Shown: positions 1-8,881 of the stretch, piece by piece
Position numbering within the stretch: the stretch's first letter is position 1
Layout: every line of letters begins with the position of its first letter
Source: Hyphobacterium indicum
GTDB lineage: Bacteria; Pseudomonadota; Alphaproteobacteria; Caulobacterales; Maricaulaceae
Reading direction: 5' to 3'
Assembly (NCBI RefSeq): GCF_003129605.1
Contig: NZ_QBDX01000001.1
Location: 434,001 to 498,000 of the forward strand
DNA length: 64,000 nt
The notes under the pieces: model-generated
What the model saw: only the letters and a program-made list of their open reading frames with translations
The model's database searches: none
Told to the model about the DNA's origin: nothing
Position numbers and translations under genes: made by a program

Positions 1-530
1 TTGCCGTCGAACACCGGAATCCGGCCGGAACACAATTCACCCGGCTCGGAGGATTGCCGTAATCCCAGACGCAGGAGTGCGCTCACCGGGTCCACGGCAC
101 CGGCCCGCTGGCTTTCATTCGCTGGCGGTTGTCCCATAGATCCGAACGGTGGAACGACATCCGGGGTGGCGACACCTGCGGGGAAATCGATGCCCACGAC
201 CCGGCCGGACCCGCTGGAATGGTTCAGATGCTCATACCGCCAAGGCTGCAGTGCGCCGCCCGTATAGCCGGAAATGCCGGCTTCAATGTCGGCGTCCGAG
301 AACAACGCCGCGAGTCCGGCTGTCGTGAAACGGGCCGTCGCGCCATAATTCTCGCCGCCGATCTGGCCGCTGAGCTGTATATTCGCGACGCGGAATATGA
401 TGACCGAGCCGGAATAGGATATATTGATATTCATCGGTGGTGCGGGCGGCGCATCAACATTGTCACGAGCCGCGGCGACATTCGAGGCAGCGAGAGCGAT
501 CACGCTGGCTGCCAGGATAGGAAGACGCAT
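1..530 (-). CDS. DUF3108-type secreted protein, 3' end cut by window
   Basis: The reading frame opens at an ATG complementary to 528-530 and runs off the left edge without a stop, giving about 176 visible residues. Residues 1-21 form a signal peptide (hydrophobic core ILAASVIALAAS, then NVAAA). After it come a beta-rich region and segments such as TAGLAALFSD, RYEHLNHS and PPFGSMG, followed by AVDPVSALL. This pattern matches my recollection of DUF3108 proteins, which are periplasmic or outer-membrane-associated and have no firm function. It diverges from rpmB, with about 200 bp between the starts. The family call is by eye and moderately sure. The coding frame itself is well supported, with high-GC codon use like its neighbours. 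Confidence 0.7.
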   Translation of the reverse strand, partial: MRLPILAASVIALAASNVAAARDNVDAPPAPPMNINISYSGSVIIFRVANIQLSGQIGGENYGATARFTTAGLAALFSDADIEAGISGYTGGALQPWRYEHLNHSSGSGRVVGIDFPAGVATPDVVPPFGSMGQPPANESQRAGAVDPVSALLRLGLRQSSEPGELCSGRIPVFDG

Positions 531-672
531 AGACACTACTCCGTAAAACACATCCCGCCCGCTGAAGCCGGAAGAAACCCGTATCGCGCATTCAACATGG
601 CTGCAAGATGAATGCGGATCACGCCCGCCAGTGCTTGACGAATGCATCCGCCTTGGGTAAGTCCCGCCGCTC

Positions 673-698
673 CCCGCCGAACGGCTCCGTTTGGCGGG
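673..698 (+). promoter_or_regulatory. strong hairpin in the rpmB 5' leader
   Basis: CCCGCCGAACGG at 673-684 pairs with CCGTTTGGCGGG at 687-698, 11 of 12 positions plus one G-T wobble. The formal loop is 2 nt and would open to about 4-6 nt in RNA. A T-rich stretch (GGTTTTCTTT) follows at 703-712, just before the ribosome site. It resembles an intrinsic terminator or attenuator in the leader of a ribosomal protein gene. A TTGACG at 635-640 could be the -35 of the promoter, but its -10 is poor. Function is inferred only. Confidence 0.45.
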
Positions 699-728
699 AA
701 CGGTTTTCTTTGAACGAAGGTATTGGCC

Positions 729-1016
729 ATGTCACGGCGTTGCGAACTTTCTGGTGTTGGTCCCGCTGTCGGAAACAACGTCTCCCACGCGAACAACAAG
801 ACCCGGCGCCGGTTTCTGCCGAATCTGTGCGACGTGACCCTGTCGTCCGATGCGCTGGGCCAGTCCTACAAGCTGCGCATTGCCGCCAAGACGCTGCGCA
901 GCGTCGACCATGTCGGCGGTCTGGACGCCTATCTGATGAAGTCCAAGGACGACAATCTGTCCGACCGCGTGCTCAAGATCAAACGCGCCCTGAAAAAGAA
1001 GACGGCTGCGGCATAG
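729..1016 (+). CDS. rpmB: 50S ribosomal protein L28
   Basis: This 95-residue protein starts MSRRCELSG and carries the L28 hallmarks: the early basic [22 protein letters not shown] region, then LPNL and a lysine-rich end ([11 protein letters not shown]). L28 is a component of the large ribosomal subunit near the exit tunnel. I chose ATG 729 because GAAGG at 716-720 lies 8 nt upstream; a TTG two codons earlier is not needed. It is followed directly by an intrinsic terminator and preceded by a leader hairpin. The length suits the longer alphaproteobacterial form of L28. Identification is secure. Confidence 0.96.
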   Translation: MSRRCELSGVGPAVGNNVSHANNKTRRRFLPNLCDVTLSSDALGQSYKLRIAAKTLRSVDHVGGLDAYLMKSKDDNLSDRVLKIKRALKKKTAAA

Positions 1017-1040
1017 CTCCCTGGATCAGGTGAAGATTTC

Positions 1041-1071
1041 AACGCCCGTGGCCCCGGCCGCGGGCGTTTTT
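1041..1071 (+). terminator. intrinsic terminator of rpmB
   Basis: AACGCCCG (1041-1048) pairs with CGGGCGTT (1061-1068), with a GC-rich inner GGCC/GGCC helix and a run of Ts immediately after. It sits 25 bp past the rpmB stop, so rpmB is probably transcribed on its own. Confidence 0.85.
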
Positions 1072-1091
1072 CGTTTCGGAGACAGATCATT

Positions 1092-1649
1092 ATGGTCATC
1101 CTGCCCGTCGATATCCAGCAAGGCCTGGATGAATGGTCCTATTGGGGCGGAGATCGCTCGACGCCGGGTTTCGAATCCAATGTTGCGACCCTGCTGGCCG
1201 CGGCGCGCGCACAAGGCCAGACACTCATCCATGTCAAACACAACTCTACAAACCCGGACAGCCCGCTGCGTCCCGGTCAGGCTGGAAATGACTTCAAGCC
1301 CGAAGCCCGGCCAATAGACGGTGAGCTGGTTATCGGCAAAACGGTCAATTCGGCCTTCATCGGCACCGGGCTTGAGCCGCGTCTGAACGCGATGGGCGCA
1401 AACCAGCTGGTCATTTTCGGTCTGACGACCCAGCACTGCGTTTCCACCACGGTGCGGATGGCGGGGAATCTGGGATTCGAGACGTTTCTGGTGGGCGACG
1501 CCACAGCCGCCTTCCCGGTTCGCGACGCCAATGGCCATGTCATGGATGCCGAGACAGTGCACCGCGTTCACCTCGCGAGCATTGACGGAGAATTCGCCAC
1601 CGTCATTTCCACGCAGGAAGCGGTTTCGCTGATCCATCCGGCGGGCTAG
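1092..1649 (+). CDS. cysteine hydrolase, isochorismatase-like family
   Basis: A 185-residue alpha/beta hydrolase of the isochorismatase/nicotinamidase superfamily. The likely catalytic triad is visible: Asp7 in LPVDIQQG, Lys83 in VIGKTVNSAF and Cys116 in LTTQHCVSTT, the last within the family's typical cis-peptide/Cys region. Family members hydrolyse amides or vinyl ethers; the exact substrate cannot be read here. It follows the rpmB terminator and ends 29 bp before a lipoprotein amidohydrolase, so the two may be co-transcribed. The length is typical of small stand-alone members such as YcaC- or pncA-like proteins. Cytoplasmic, with no signal peptide. Confidence 0.88.
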   Translation: MVILPVDIQQGLDEWSYWGGDRSTPGFESNVATLLAAARAQGQTLIHVKHNSTNPDSPLRPGQAGNDFKPEARPIDGELVIGKTVNSAFIGTGLEPRLNAMGANQLVIFGLTTQHCVSTTVRMAGNLGFETFLVGDATAAFPVRDANGHVMDAETVHRVHLASIDGEFATVISTQEAVSLIHPAG

Positions 1650-1678
1650 GCTGCCGCACATCATTCAAGGGGAACACA

Positions 1679-3367
1679 ATGCGCATTGCGATTCTGGCTA
1701 CCGCTTTCCTTCTGGCCGCCTGTTCCATGGAAGGAGCAGAGCGTGACACCGCTGTGACCGTGGAGGCCGCTGACACCATCTTTTCCGGCGGACCGATCTA
1801 CACCGCCGATGAGGGGCAAGAGCAGGTCGAGATCGTGGCCGTGCGCGACGGGCGCATCGTCTATGCCGGCGCGGAAGCCGATATCCCGGATGGCCTGATC
1901 AGCGAGGCGACCACCGCCATCGATCTGGACGGGGCCGCCATGTATCCCGGCTTCACCGACTCACATGTCCATGTCATCGGGCTGGGTGCGCGCGAACGCC
2001 TGCTCAATCTGGAAGGCACAACCTCCATCGCGGATTTGCAGGCAAGGGTAGCCGAGGCGGCCGCGGATCTGCCGGACGGTTCGGTCTTGCAGGGGCGTGG
2101 CTGGATCGAGACCCACTGGCCCGAAGGCCGCTTCCCCACGCGTCAGGATATCGATGCCGTGGCCCCGGATCTTGCCGTTTTCCTCATCCGCGCTGACGGC
2201 CATGCGCTGGTCGCCAATTCGCTGGCGCTGGAACGCGCCGGCATTACGGCTGACAGCGTCGCCCCGGAAGGCGGCGACATTCTCCGCGATGCGGATGGCG
2301 AGCTCACCGGCATGCTCATCGACACGGCCATGGCACCCGTCGGGGCGCTGGGGGGCACATTCGAGGGTGAAGACCGCGCGCAAGTCTATCTGGAAGGGGC
2401 CTGGGCGGCGGCGCGTTATGGCTGGACCGGCGCGCATGACATGTCCGTACCATGGGCCGATGTCGCCATGATCGAGGGCCTTTCGGAAGACTTGCCGGTT
2501 CGTGTTTACATCTCTGCCAATCCCGACGCCTTCGGCCCGCTGGTGCGCGATGGCCATGTCATCAGCGACAACCGCCGCGTCATCGCCCGCGCCATCAAGC
2601 TCTACATGGATGGCGCGCTGGGATCGCGTGGTGCCGCCCTGCTCGAGCCCTACAGCGATGATCCGGGCAATTCCGGCCTCATGCTCAGCCGTGAGGACGA
2701 AACGCTCTCGGGCATGGTCACGGCGCTGCAGGAGGGCATTCAGCTCAACATTCACGCCATCGGTGATCGCGGCAACCGCCTTCTCCTCGACTGGATCGAG
2801 GAGGCCCGGGCCGCAGTGCCGGTGGAACAGCGCGCCATTGCCGAACCGCGCTGGCGCAATGAACACACCCAGATCGTCGACCCGGCAGACATTCCACGCT
2901 TTGCCGAGCTCGGCGTCATCCCGTCCATGCAGCCCAGCCACGCCATCGGCGACCTCTTCTTCGCCCCGGACCGTCTGGGTCCGGACCGTCTGGATGGCGC
3001 TTATGCCTGGCGCGCCCTGATCGATTCCGGCGTGATCATTGCCGGCGGGTCGGACGCCCCGGTGGAACGTGGCGATCCGCGCATAGAATTCTATGGCGCC
3101 GTGGCCCGCCGCGGGCTGGATGGCACGCAGACAGAAGACTGGCGCCCGGATCAGGCCGTCACCCGCGCCGAGGCCCTGCGCATGTTCACGGCCTGGCCGG
3201 CCTATGCCTCCTTCCGCGAGGACGAGCTCGGCCGGATCGCTGAGGGCCTGCGCGCCGATTTCACGGTCTTCTCCGCCGACATCATGACCATTCCGGAAGA
3301 GGAGATCCTCACCGTCGAGCCGGTGATGACGGTGCTTGATGGCGAGATAGTCTGGCGGGCGGAGTAG
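1679..3367 (+). CDS. amidohydrolase family protein (YtcJ-like), lipoprotein
   Basis: 562 residues with an N-terminal lipoprotein signal (lipobox LAAC, Cys15), so it is probably anchored in the envelope. The metal-dependent amidohydrolase fold is evident from FTDSHVHV near residue 95, the conserved AIKLYMDGALGSR strand, LNIHAIGDRGNR, NEHTQIVDP and the late GGSDAPVE motif. These are the ordered motifs of the YtcJ/NfdA-type amidohydrolase-3 family, which act on exocyclic C-N bonds of varied substrates. Start ATG 1679 has AAGGGGA about 6 nt upstream. A lipoprotein version is seen in marine bacteria and suggests periplasmic hydrolysis. The substrate is unknown. The gene ends just before a palindromic repeat. 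Confidence 0.9.
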   Translation: MRIAILATAFLLAACSMEGAERDTAVTVEAADTIFSGGPIYTADEGQEQVEIVAVRDGRIVYAGAEADIPDGLISEATTAIDLDGAAMYPGFTDSHVHVIGLGARERLLNLEGTTSIADLQARVAEAAADLPDGSVLQGRGWIETHWPEGRFPTRQDIDAVAPDLAVFLIRADGHALVANSLALERAGITADSVAPEGGDILRDADGELTGMLIDTAMAPVGALGGTFEGEDRAQVYLEGAWAAARYGWTGAHDMSVPWADVAMIEGLSEDLPVRVYISANPDAFGPLVRDGHVISDNRRVIARAIKLYMDGALGSRGAALLEPYSDDPGNSGLMLSREDETLSGMVTALQEGIQLNIHAIGDRGNRLLLDWIEEARAAVPVEQRAIAEPRWRNEHTQIVDPADIPRFAELGVIPSMQPSHAIGDLFFAPDRLGPDRLDGAYAWRALIDSGVIIAGGSDAPVERGDPRIEFYGAVARRGLDGTQTEDWRPDQAVTRAEALRMFTAWPAYASFREDELGRIAEGLRADFTVFSADIMTIPEEEILTVEPVMTVLDGEIVWRAE

Positions 3368-3382
3368 GCTTGTGTCATTTTT

Positions 3383-3477
3383 CCTCCCCCGTTCACGGGG
3401 GAGGTGGCAGCGAAGCTGACGGAGGGGGCATGCCCCCCTCGGCCTTTCAGGCCACTCCCCCCGCAAGCAGGGGGAGA
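3383..3477. repeat. mosaic palindromic intergenic repeat
   Basis: Three GC-rich hairpins are packed between convergent genes: CCTCCCCC/GGGGGAGG (3383-3404), GAGGGGG/CCCCCCTC (3422-3440) and CTCCCCCC/GGGGGAG (3455-3476). They are linked by GGTGGCAGCGAAGCTGACG. This mosaic is the look of a widespread dispersed repeat of Caulobacter-like genomes (from memory). The element ends 4 bp before the stop of the leftward gene and could also act as a transcription barrier on both strands. No second copy was found in this window. Confidence 0.7.
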
Positions 3478-3480
3478 AAA

Positions 3481-4479
3481 CTACTGGGAATCGCTCCCGA
3501 TCCGACCTTGCGCGAACGCAAAACTCATGAGCAGCGTCCGCTGGCCGGGATTGTAATTGTCGTCCGAGAGGATGAAGAGGCGCATTTCGCCATTCACATT
3601 GCCAACCGCAATGCCTTCGAAATTGTCGACCGTCATGCCCGGCGTAAGGATGGCCAGCGTATCGATATTGCTGCGCTGGTCCTCGGTTTCCAGACCGAAC
3701 TCGTCAAAGCGCATGATGCGGATCGTATTGCCGACGCCGCTGATATAGATGCGCTCGAGCAGATAGATGTCGCCATCCGGTCCGCGATCCAGACCGGTCA
3801 CGCCAAATCCGGGTTCCGCCGGATACGGCAGGCCGGTGGCTTCGCCGTCATCGGGCATCACCCACAGCGTATGGGGCCGGCCGTCAATGATGGGATATTC
3901 CACGCCGGCCCAGAGGCCGTAATCGGCGGACGCCAGTCCCTCAATCCCGCCATTATCACGCAGGCGATCCGTGCCCGGCGGCGGCGTGATCGGGGTGGGC
4001 GTGGCGATGGCGACCCCTGACCAGTCCGGTGAAATGTCATAGCGCGCCATTCGGTGCTCGCGCTCGAAACTGACGGCATAGGCGCCATTGCCAAGTGCGG
4101 CGAGCCCTTCGGCATCAGCGGCCCGGTCTACCAGTGCCTGACCATTGGCATCGAGCATCGGGGCATAAAACGCGTTCGAAAGACCGGTGAGCATGCCGGC
4201 ATCGTCATATTCCAGATGCGCGGTCAGCCAGTAGGCGGAATCGGAAATTGCCAGCAGGCGGCCGCCTTCAATTTCCATGCCGGACAATCCGCCGAAGCGC
4301 TCATCCGGTGAGGCCAGCACCAGCCCGCCGCGATATTCCAGAGCGCCCACATCCTGACGCTCCGGCGCATCGGGATAGAGCGCGACCTTTTCGGCCTCGA
4401 TCAGAATCGGCCCGGCACCGGGATCGCCCGAACAGGCGGCCAGCAATAACAGCGCGGCGAATCCGGTCAGATATTTCAC
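3481..4479 (-). CDS. esterase-like activity of phytase family lipoprotein
   Basis: 332 residues with a lipoprotein signal (LLLLAAC, Cys16). The body has the periodic pattern of a beta-propeller-like phytase-like domain: [57 protein letters not shown] and VDNFEGIAV. These DxEG/xxEGL repeats are typical of the bacterial family annotated as esterase-like activity of phytase. It probably acts in the periplasm or at the outer membrane, with unknown substrate. Its start overlaps the cobT stop by 4 bp (4476-4479), so it is the last gene of the J-protein/cobS/cobT run. The stop lies 4 bp from the palindromic repeat. Confidence 0.85.
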   Translation of the reverse strand: MKYLTGFAALLLLAACSGDPGAGPILIEAEKVALYPDAPERQDVGALEYRGGLVLASPDERFGGLSGMEIEGGRLLAISDSAYWLTAHLEYDDAGMLTGLSNAFYAPMLDANGQALVDRAADAEGLAALGNGAYAVSFEREHRMARYDISPDWSGVAIATPTPITPPPGTDRLRDNGGIEGLASADYGLWAGVEYPIIDGRPHTLWVMPDDGEATGLPYPAEPGFGVTGLDRGPDGDIYLLERIYISGVGNTIRIMRFDEFGLETEDQRSNIDTLAILTPGMTVDNFEGIAVGNVNGEMRLFILSDDNYNPGQRTLLMSFAFAQGRIGSDSQ

Positions 4480-6386
4480 ACCTTCGCTCCCAGCTCGGCC
4501 CAGTCGGCCCGTGTCAGCCCGCGTGTACCTCTGGATGATGACGAGGATATGGCGGGCCCGCGCGGGCCCGGCCCGTCCTTGTCGAACAGGGCGGCCAGCT
4601 GTTCGGTCATCGCCCCGCCCAATTGCTCGACATCGGTGATGGTCACCGCGCGGCGGTAATAGCGCGTCACATCATGGCCGATCCCGATGGCCAGCAATTC
4701 CACATCCGAGCGGTTCTCGATCAGCGCGATCATTTCGCGCAGATGCCGTTCCAGATAGGCGCCGGGATTGGCCGATTGCGTGCCGTCATCCACCGGCGCA
4801 CCATCGGAAATCACCATCAGGATGCGCCGCTGTTCCGGCCGCATGGCGAGGCGTTTCCACGCCCATTGCAGGGCTTCGCCGTCGATATTCTCCTTCAGCA
4901 GGCCTTCGCGCATCATCAGGCCGAGATTGACGCGGGAGCGCCGCCACGGCTCGTCGGCATTTTTGTAGACAATATGCCGGATATCATTGAGGCGGCCCGG
5001 ATTGACGGGCTTGCCTGCCTCGATCCAGGCTTCCTTGGCGCGTCCGCCCTTCCACGAGCGCGTGGTAAAGCCGAGAATCTCCGTCTTCACCCCGCAACGC
5101 TCCAGCGTCCGCGCCAGAATGTCGGCACAGGAGGCCGCCGTCATGATCGGCCGTCCCCGCATCGAGCCGGAATTGTCGATCAGCAGGGTGACAATCGTGT
5201 CGCGGAAATCGGTTTCCAGCTCCTGCTTGAAAGAGAGCGGCGACATCGGATCGGTGACCACCCGCGTCAGCCGCGCCGGGTCCAGCACGCCTTCTTCCAG
5301 GTCAAAACTCCAGGAGCGCGTCTGCTGCGCCATCAAACGGCGTTGCAGCCGGTTGGCCAGACGGCCGACGACATTCTCCACCCCTTTCATGTGCTGGTCG
5401 AGATAGCGCCGCAGGCGGGCCAGCTCCTCTTCATCGCACAGATCCTCGGCGCGGATGATTTCATCGAATTTGGTGGTGAAAATGCGATAGCTCTCGGCAG
5501 GCCGGTCCTCGAAGCGGGCATAATTGGGCCGTTCGGCGCGCGCCGCTTCACCGGCCTCCTCATCGCTGTCCAGCTCGCCCAGGGTCTCATCGGACTGGTA
5601 ATCGATCTCGTCATCATCGGCGCTGTCGCCATCGGCATCGACATCCTCGCCCTGATCACTGTCGGGTTCGGAATCGCCATCCTCCTCGCCGGTCTGCTGT
5701 TCGCGCTCGGTGCCGGAATCCTCGTCATTATCGCTGTCGGAGTTGTCCGGATCCCCGCCCAGCTCGTCGGCCAGATCGAGATCGCGGATCACCTCTTCCA
5801 GGGCTTTTGCGAAGGCCTTCTGGTCGTCCGCGCTGTTAGCCAGCGCATCCAGAGCCTCACCCGCGCGGGTTTCCAGATCCTCGCGCCAGACATTCATCAG
5901 GCCTTCGGCCAGCTTTGTCGTCGGGCGGCCGGTGATGCGCTCGCGGATCATCAGGCCCACCGCCTCGTTCAGCGGCGCTTGCTGGCGGTCCTCGACCCGG
6001 TTCCAGCCCTTCTGGACGGCCTTCGCCTCCAGCGCGGCTTCCAGATTGACGGCCACGCCGCGCATTTCGCGCGCGCCCAGACTTTCCACGCGGGCCTGTT
6101 CAGCCGCATCGAAAATCGCCCGCGCCTGTGATCCCGGCGGCAGGGTTTCGGCCCAGGTCTGCTTGTTGTGGTGCAGCAGTTTCAGCGCCATGGCATCCGC
6201 CCGGCCCCGCGCCGCGCGGGCCGATCCGGCATCCACCTCGCCCGGATTGGGCAGGGTCATCTTTCCCTTGGCATAGCTTGCAATCTCGCCGCCAAAGCGC
6301 ACTTCCAGATCCTTGTCCTGGGCAATGGCCCGGGCGGAAATGGCCAGGGCGCGCTTGAACGCATCGGCGAGGGGGTTGTCGGTCAT
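4476..6386 (-). CDS. cobT: cobaltochelatase subunit CobT
   Basis: A 636-residue protein with a helical N-terminal CobT domain (1-200), a very acidic low-complexity linker (about 205-283, almost all D/E/S/G) and a C-terminal von Willebrand A domain. The VWA domain has the MIDAS motif DNSGS at about 404-408 and IGHDV near the end. In the aerobic B12 pathway CobT joins CobS and CobN to insert Co2+ into hydrogenobyrinic acid diamide, as the VWA/AAA pair does in Mg-chelatase. It lies 8 bp after cobS and overlaps the lipoprotein behind it by 4 bp. No cobN or other cob gene lies in this window, so a role in B12 synthesis is by homology only. Confidence 0.94.
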   Translation of the reverse strand: MTDNPLADAFKRALAISARAIAQDKDLEVRFGGEIASYAKGKMTLPNPGEVDAGSARAARGRADAMALKLLHHNKQTWAETLPPGSQARAIFDAAEQARVESLGAREMRGVAVNLEAALEAKAVQKGWNRVEDRQQAPLNEAVGLMIRERITGRPTTKLAEGLMNVWREDLETRAGEALDALANSADDQKAFAKALEEVIRDLDLADELGGDPDNSDSDNDEDSGTEREQQTGEEDGDSEPDSDQGEDVDADGDSADDDEIDYQSDETLGELDSDEEAGEAARAERPNYARFEDRPAESYRIFTTKFDEIIRAEDLCDEEELARLRRYLDQHMKGVENVVGRLANRLQRRLMAQQTRSWSFDLEEGVLDPARLTRVVTDPMSPLSFKQELETDFRDTIVTLLIDNSGSMRGRPIMTAASCADILARTLERCGVKTEILGFTTRSWKGGRAKEAWIEAGKPVNPGRLNDIRHIVYKNADEPWRRSRVNLGLMMREGLLKENIDGEALQWAWKRLAMRPEQRRILMVISDGAPVDDGTQSANPGAYLERHLREMIALIENRSDVELLAIGIGHDVTRYYRRAVTITDVEQLGGAMTEQLAALFDKDGPGPRGPAISSSSSRGTRGLTRADWAELGAKV

Positions 6387-6394
6387 CTCACGGC

Positions 6395-7405
6395 TTATGC
6401 CGCGCTGGCCGGCTTGGCGGGGCTCGGCTTCAGCGGCGCTTCAGGCAAATCCTCACCGAAGACGCGCTGGTAGAATTCGGCAATGGTCGGCCGCTCGAGC
6501 TCGTCGCACTTGTTGAGGAAGGTGAGGCGGAAGGCATGGCCGACATCACCGAAGATATCGGCATTCTCTGCCCAGGTCAGAACCGTGCGCGGGCTCATCA
6601 CGGTGGAGATATCGCCATTCATGAAGGCATCGCGGCTCATATCCGCCACCTTCACCATATCGGCGATTGTCTTCTTGCCCTCATCGGTCGCGGCCATCTC
6701 CGGCAGGCGTGACCGGATGATTTCTTCTTCGGTTTCTGCCGGCAGATAATTCAGCGTGGCGACAATCGACCAGCGGTCCATTTGCCCCTGATTGATCTGT
6801 TGCGTGCCGTGATAGAGGCCCGTGGTATCGCCCAGCCCGACCGTATTCGTCGTCGCAAACAGGCGGAAATAGGGGTGCGGGCGGATCACCTTGGTCTGGT
6901 CCAGCAGGGTCAGCGAGCCCGAGGCTTCCAGCACGCGCTGGATCACGAACATCACATCCGGGCGGCCGGCATCATATTCATCAAACAACAGGGCGACCGG
7001 GCGCTGCAGCGCCCAGGGCAGAATGCCTTCCTGGAATTCGGTGACCTGCTTGCCGTCACGCAACACGATGGCGTCCTTGCCGACCATGTCGATGCGGGAG
7101 ACATGGCTGTCCAGATTGATGCGGATCAGGGGCCAGTTCAGGCGTGCCGCGACTTGTTCGATATGGGTGGATTTCCCGGTGCCGTGATAGCCTTGGATCA
7201 TCACCCGGCGATTGCGCGCAAATCCTGCCAGAATCGCCCGTGTCGTGGCCGGGTCGAAGACATAGGCCTCATCCACCGGCGGCGTGTGCTCGTCGGGCCG
7301 GGAAAAGGCCGGCACCTCGAATCCGGGGTCGAAGCCGAACAGGGCTTCGCAATCGGCAATCACATCGGGCTCATTCAGGGGGAATTGGTCGCTCATGGCA
7401 CTCAT
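6395..7405 (-). CDS. cobS: cobaltochelatase subunit CobS (AAA+ ATPase)
   Basis: An AAA+ ATPase that partners CobT in cobalt chelation. With the start used here the protein has 336 residues. Walker A is GYHGTGKST (72-80), Walker B is LLFDEYDAG and the sensor region is FATTNTVG. The N-terminal segment ending in CEALFGFDP is characteristic of CobS. I prefer ATG 7405 (MSAMSDQF) or ATG 7396 over a TTG at 7426, which has no ribosome site; neither ATG has a strong Shine-Dalgarno. It lies between the J-domain gene (about 100 bp upstream) and cobT (8 bp downstream), an order I recall from many alphaproteobacteria. Confidence 0.93.
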   Translation of the reverse strand: MSAMSDQFPLNEPDVIADCEALFGFDPGFEVPAFSRPDEHTPPVDEAYVFDPATTRAILAGFARNRRVMIQGYHGTGKSTHIEQVAARLNWPLIRINLDSHVSRIDMVGKDAIVLRDGKQVTEFQEGILPWALQRPVALLFDEYDAGRPDVMFVIQRVLEASGSLTLLDQTKVIRPHPYFRLFATTNTVGLGDTTGLYHGTQQINQGQMDRWSIVATLNYLPAETEEEIIRSRLPEMAATDEGKKTIADMVKVADMSRDAFMNGDISTVMSPRTVLTWAENADIFGDVGHAFRLTFLNKCDELERPTIAEFYQRVFGEDLPEAPLKPSPAKPASAA

Positions 7406-7507
7406 ATATCGGGCGATCCGGCGCAATCTCCAGCGCGGATTTCATGCGTACGGGATGACTAGCACGGGCCTTGCGGGCGCGGAAAGTGCGCACCTGCTCA
7501 CAAGCTG

Positions 7508-8125
7508 TTACGCCATTCCCGCATTCTTCAGGATCTGGTAGGCGTGGATCACCCGGCCCAGCTGTTCCTCGGAGGACCGGTCGCCGCCATTGGCGTCGGG
7601 GTGAAAGCGTTTCACCATCTGCGCATAGCGTTTCTTGATGATGGCCTTGCTCTCGCTGCCGTCCAGATTCAGCGTTTCCAGCGCCATGGATTGCAGCTTG
7701 CCATAGCGCTTGCGGCGCTCCTCGGGCGGCACATCGCCCTCCGGCCGTTTGCCGAACAGGTTATACGGGTCGGTAAAGCCGTCCCGGAAATCCTTGGACG
7801 CTTTGCCCGCTTTCGCCCGCTTGCCGGTATTGGAGCGGAAATTCCAGGTCGGGCGATGGCCGTAATGTGCCGAGGCATTGAAGGCCGCCACCGCGTCCTC
7901 GTCCATGTCCTCGAAGAAATTCCACGACTTGTTGTATTGCCCGGCATGGCTCTGGCAGAACCAGTGCACATCATCGAGATCGGCCGTGCCCTTCGGTGCG
8001 CGGCTATTGCCATGCGCGCAGCAGCCGGGCCATTCACAGACACGCTCTTCCGGTGCCGCTTGGTCCTTGGGCGGCTTGATCCGGATATCCTTGAACCGCG
8101 GCTTGTATGTAAATTCGCCTTCCAT
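7508..8125 (-). CDS. J-domain (DnaJ-like) protein with N-terminal Cys-rich motif
   Basis: 205 residues. The J domain is at the C-terminus (about 150-202) with helix II KKRYAQMVKRF and the HPD tripeptide at 175-177 that stimulates DnaK. The N-terminal part has CEWPGC at 30-35 and FCQSH at 56-60, a possible zinc-binding knuckle. A central YGHRPTWNFRSN segment is conserved in this alphaproteobacterial family, as I recall. The start at 8125 (MEGEFTYKPRFKD) replaces a longer frame that would run into the bolA promoter. It diverges from bolA and precedes cobS-cobT, suggesting a co-chaperone for the AAA/VWA complex (inference). Confidence 0.9.
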   Translation of the reverse strand: MEGEFTYKPRFKDIRIKPPKDQAAPEERVCEWPGCCAHGNSRAPKGTADLDDVHWFCQSHAGQYNKSWNFFEDMDEDAVAAFNASAHYGHRPTWNFRSNTGKRAKAGKASKDFRDGFTDPYNLFGKRPEGDVPPEERRKRYGKLQSMALETLNLDGSESKAIIKKRYAQMVKRFHPDANGGDRSSEEQLGRVIHAYQILKNAGMA

Positions 8126-8177
8126 GGACCTAAGTATGGGGCGACACCGATTAAGCGGCAACTAAGCGGAGGTGTAA

Positions 8178-8438
8178 TTGTCGGGTGAAATTCAGCAGCG
8201 CATCGAGAAAAAGCTGCGCGAGGCCTTTGCGCCGGAGGCGCTCACCGTCACCGATGAAAGCGCGCTGCATGCCGGGCATGCCGGTGCGCCTGATGGCGGG
8301 CAGAGCCATTTTCATGTCGAGATCCGTGCTGCGCAACTGTCCGGACTGTCGCGCCTGGACCGGCAACGCGCCATCAACAGGGTTCTTGCCGACGAACTCG
8401 CCGGCCCTGTCCATGCGCTCCGCCTGACGGTGAAATGA
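8178..8438 (+). CDS. BolA family protein
   Basis: 86 residues with the BolA fold: an amphipathic helix IEKKLREAF, then SALHAGHAG, the FHVEI strand with conserved histidines, and [18 protein letters not shown]. BolA proteins pair with monothiol glutaredoxins to handle [2Fe-2S] clusters and can act in morphology control. The start codon is TTG 8178, decided by an excellent GGAGG at 8168-8172 five nt upstream; no in-frame ATG precedes the conserved region. It overlaps the DUF188 gene by 4 bp (ATGA) and diverges from the J-protein/cobS/cobT run. Confidence 0.93.
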   Translation: MSGEIQQRIEKKLREAFAPEALTVTDESALHAGHAGAPDGGQSHFHVEIRAAQLSGLSRLDRQRAINRVLADELAGPVHALRLTVK

Positions 8439-8881
8439 CCCTCTATATTGATGCCGATGCCTGTCCGGTGAAGGACGAAGCGATTCGCGTGGCCGAGCGC
8501 CACGAGACCGAAGTGAAGCTGGTCTGTGATGGCGGGCTGCGGCGGCCGCAAAGCCCGTGGGCGCAGCTGGTCATCGTGCCCGAAGGCGCGGACGCGGCGG
8601 ACAACTGGATCGCAGAGCATATCAGGCCGGGCGATATCTGCGTCACAAGCGACATCCCGCTCGCTGACCGCTGCCTGAAGGCGGGCGCGCTGGCCATTGA
8701 TCACAAGGGCAAGGCCTTTGATGCCGATAATATCGGCGCGGTTCTGGCCACGCGCAATCTGATGTCGGACCTGCGCTCCGCCGGTGCGATGGAAGGCGGC
8801 GGCGGACGGCCCTATTCCCAGCGCGACCGCTCGGCCTTCCTCAACGGGCTCGAAATCCTGTTCCGGAAAGTGAAGCGCTAG
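8435..8881 (+). CDS. YaiI/YqxD (DUF188, UPF0178) family protein
   Basis: 148 residues starting [16 protein letters not shown]. The DADACPVK motif and later [11 protein letters not shown] and GKAFDADNI are diagnostic of the UPF0178/DUF188 family, a PIN-like fold of unknown function with acidic residues suited to metal binding. It is translationally coupled to bolA (ATGA at 8435-8438). Its TAG stop shares the palindrome CTAG with the stop of the convergent CorC-like gene. The family call is secure; function is not known. Confidence 0.92.
   Translation: MTLYIDADACPVKDEAIRVAERHETEVKLVCDGGLRRPQSPWAQLVIVPEGADAADNWIAEHIRPGDICVTSDIPLADRCLKAGALAIDHKGKAFDADNIGAVLATRNLMSDLRSAGAMEGGGGRPYSQRDRSAFLNGLEILFRKVKR

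Noticed and set aside
1961-3466. 501-aa open frame on the minus strand opposite the amidohydrolase
   Set aside because: It mirrors the real gene, with low-complexity high-GC antisense composition and no motifs. Similar long frames opposite cobT (4623-6131), secA (17557-18876) and the xerD-region protein (12248-13822) are rejected for the same reason.
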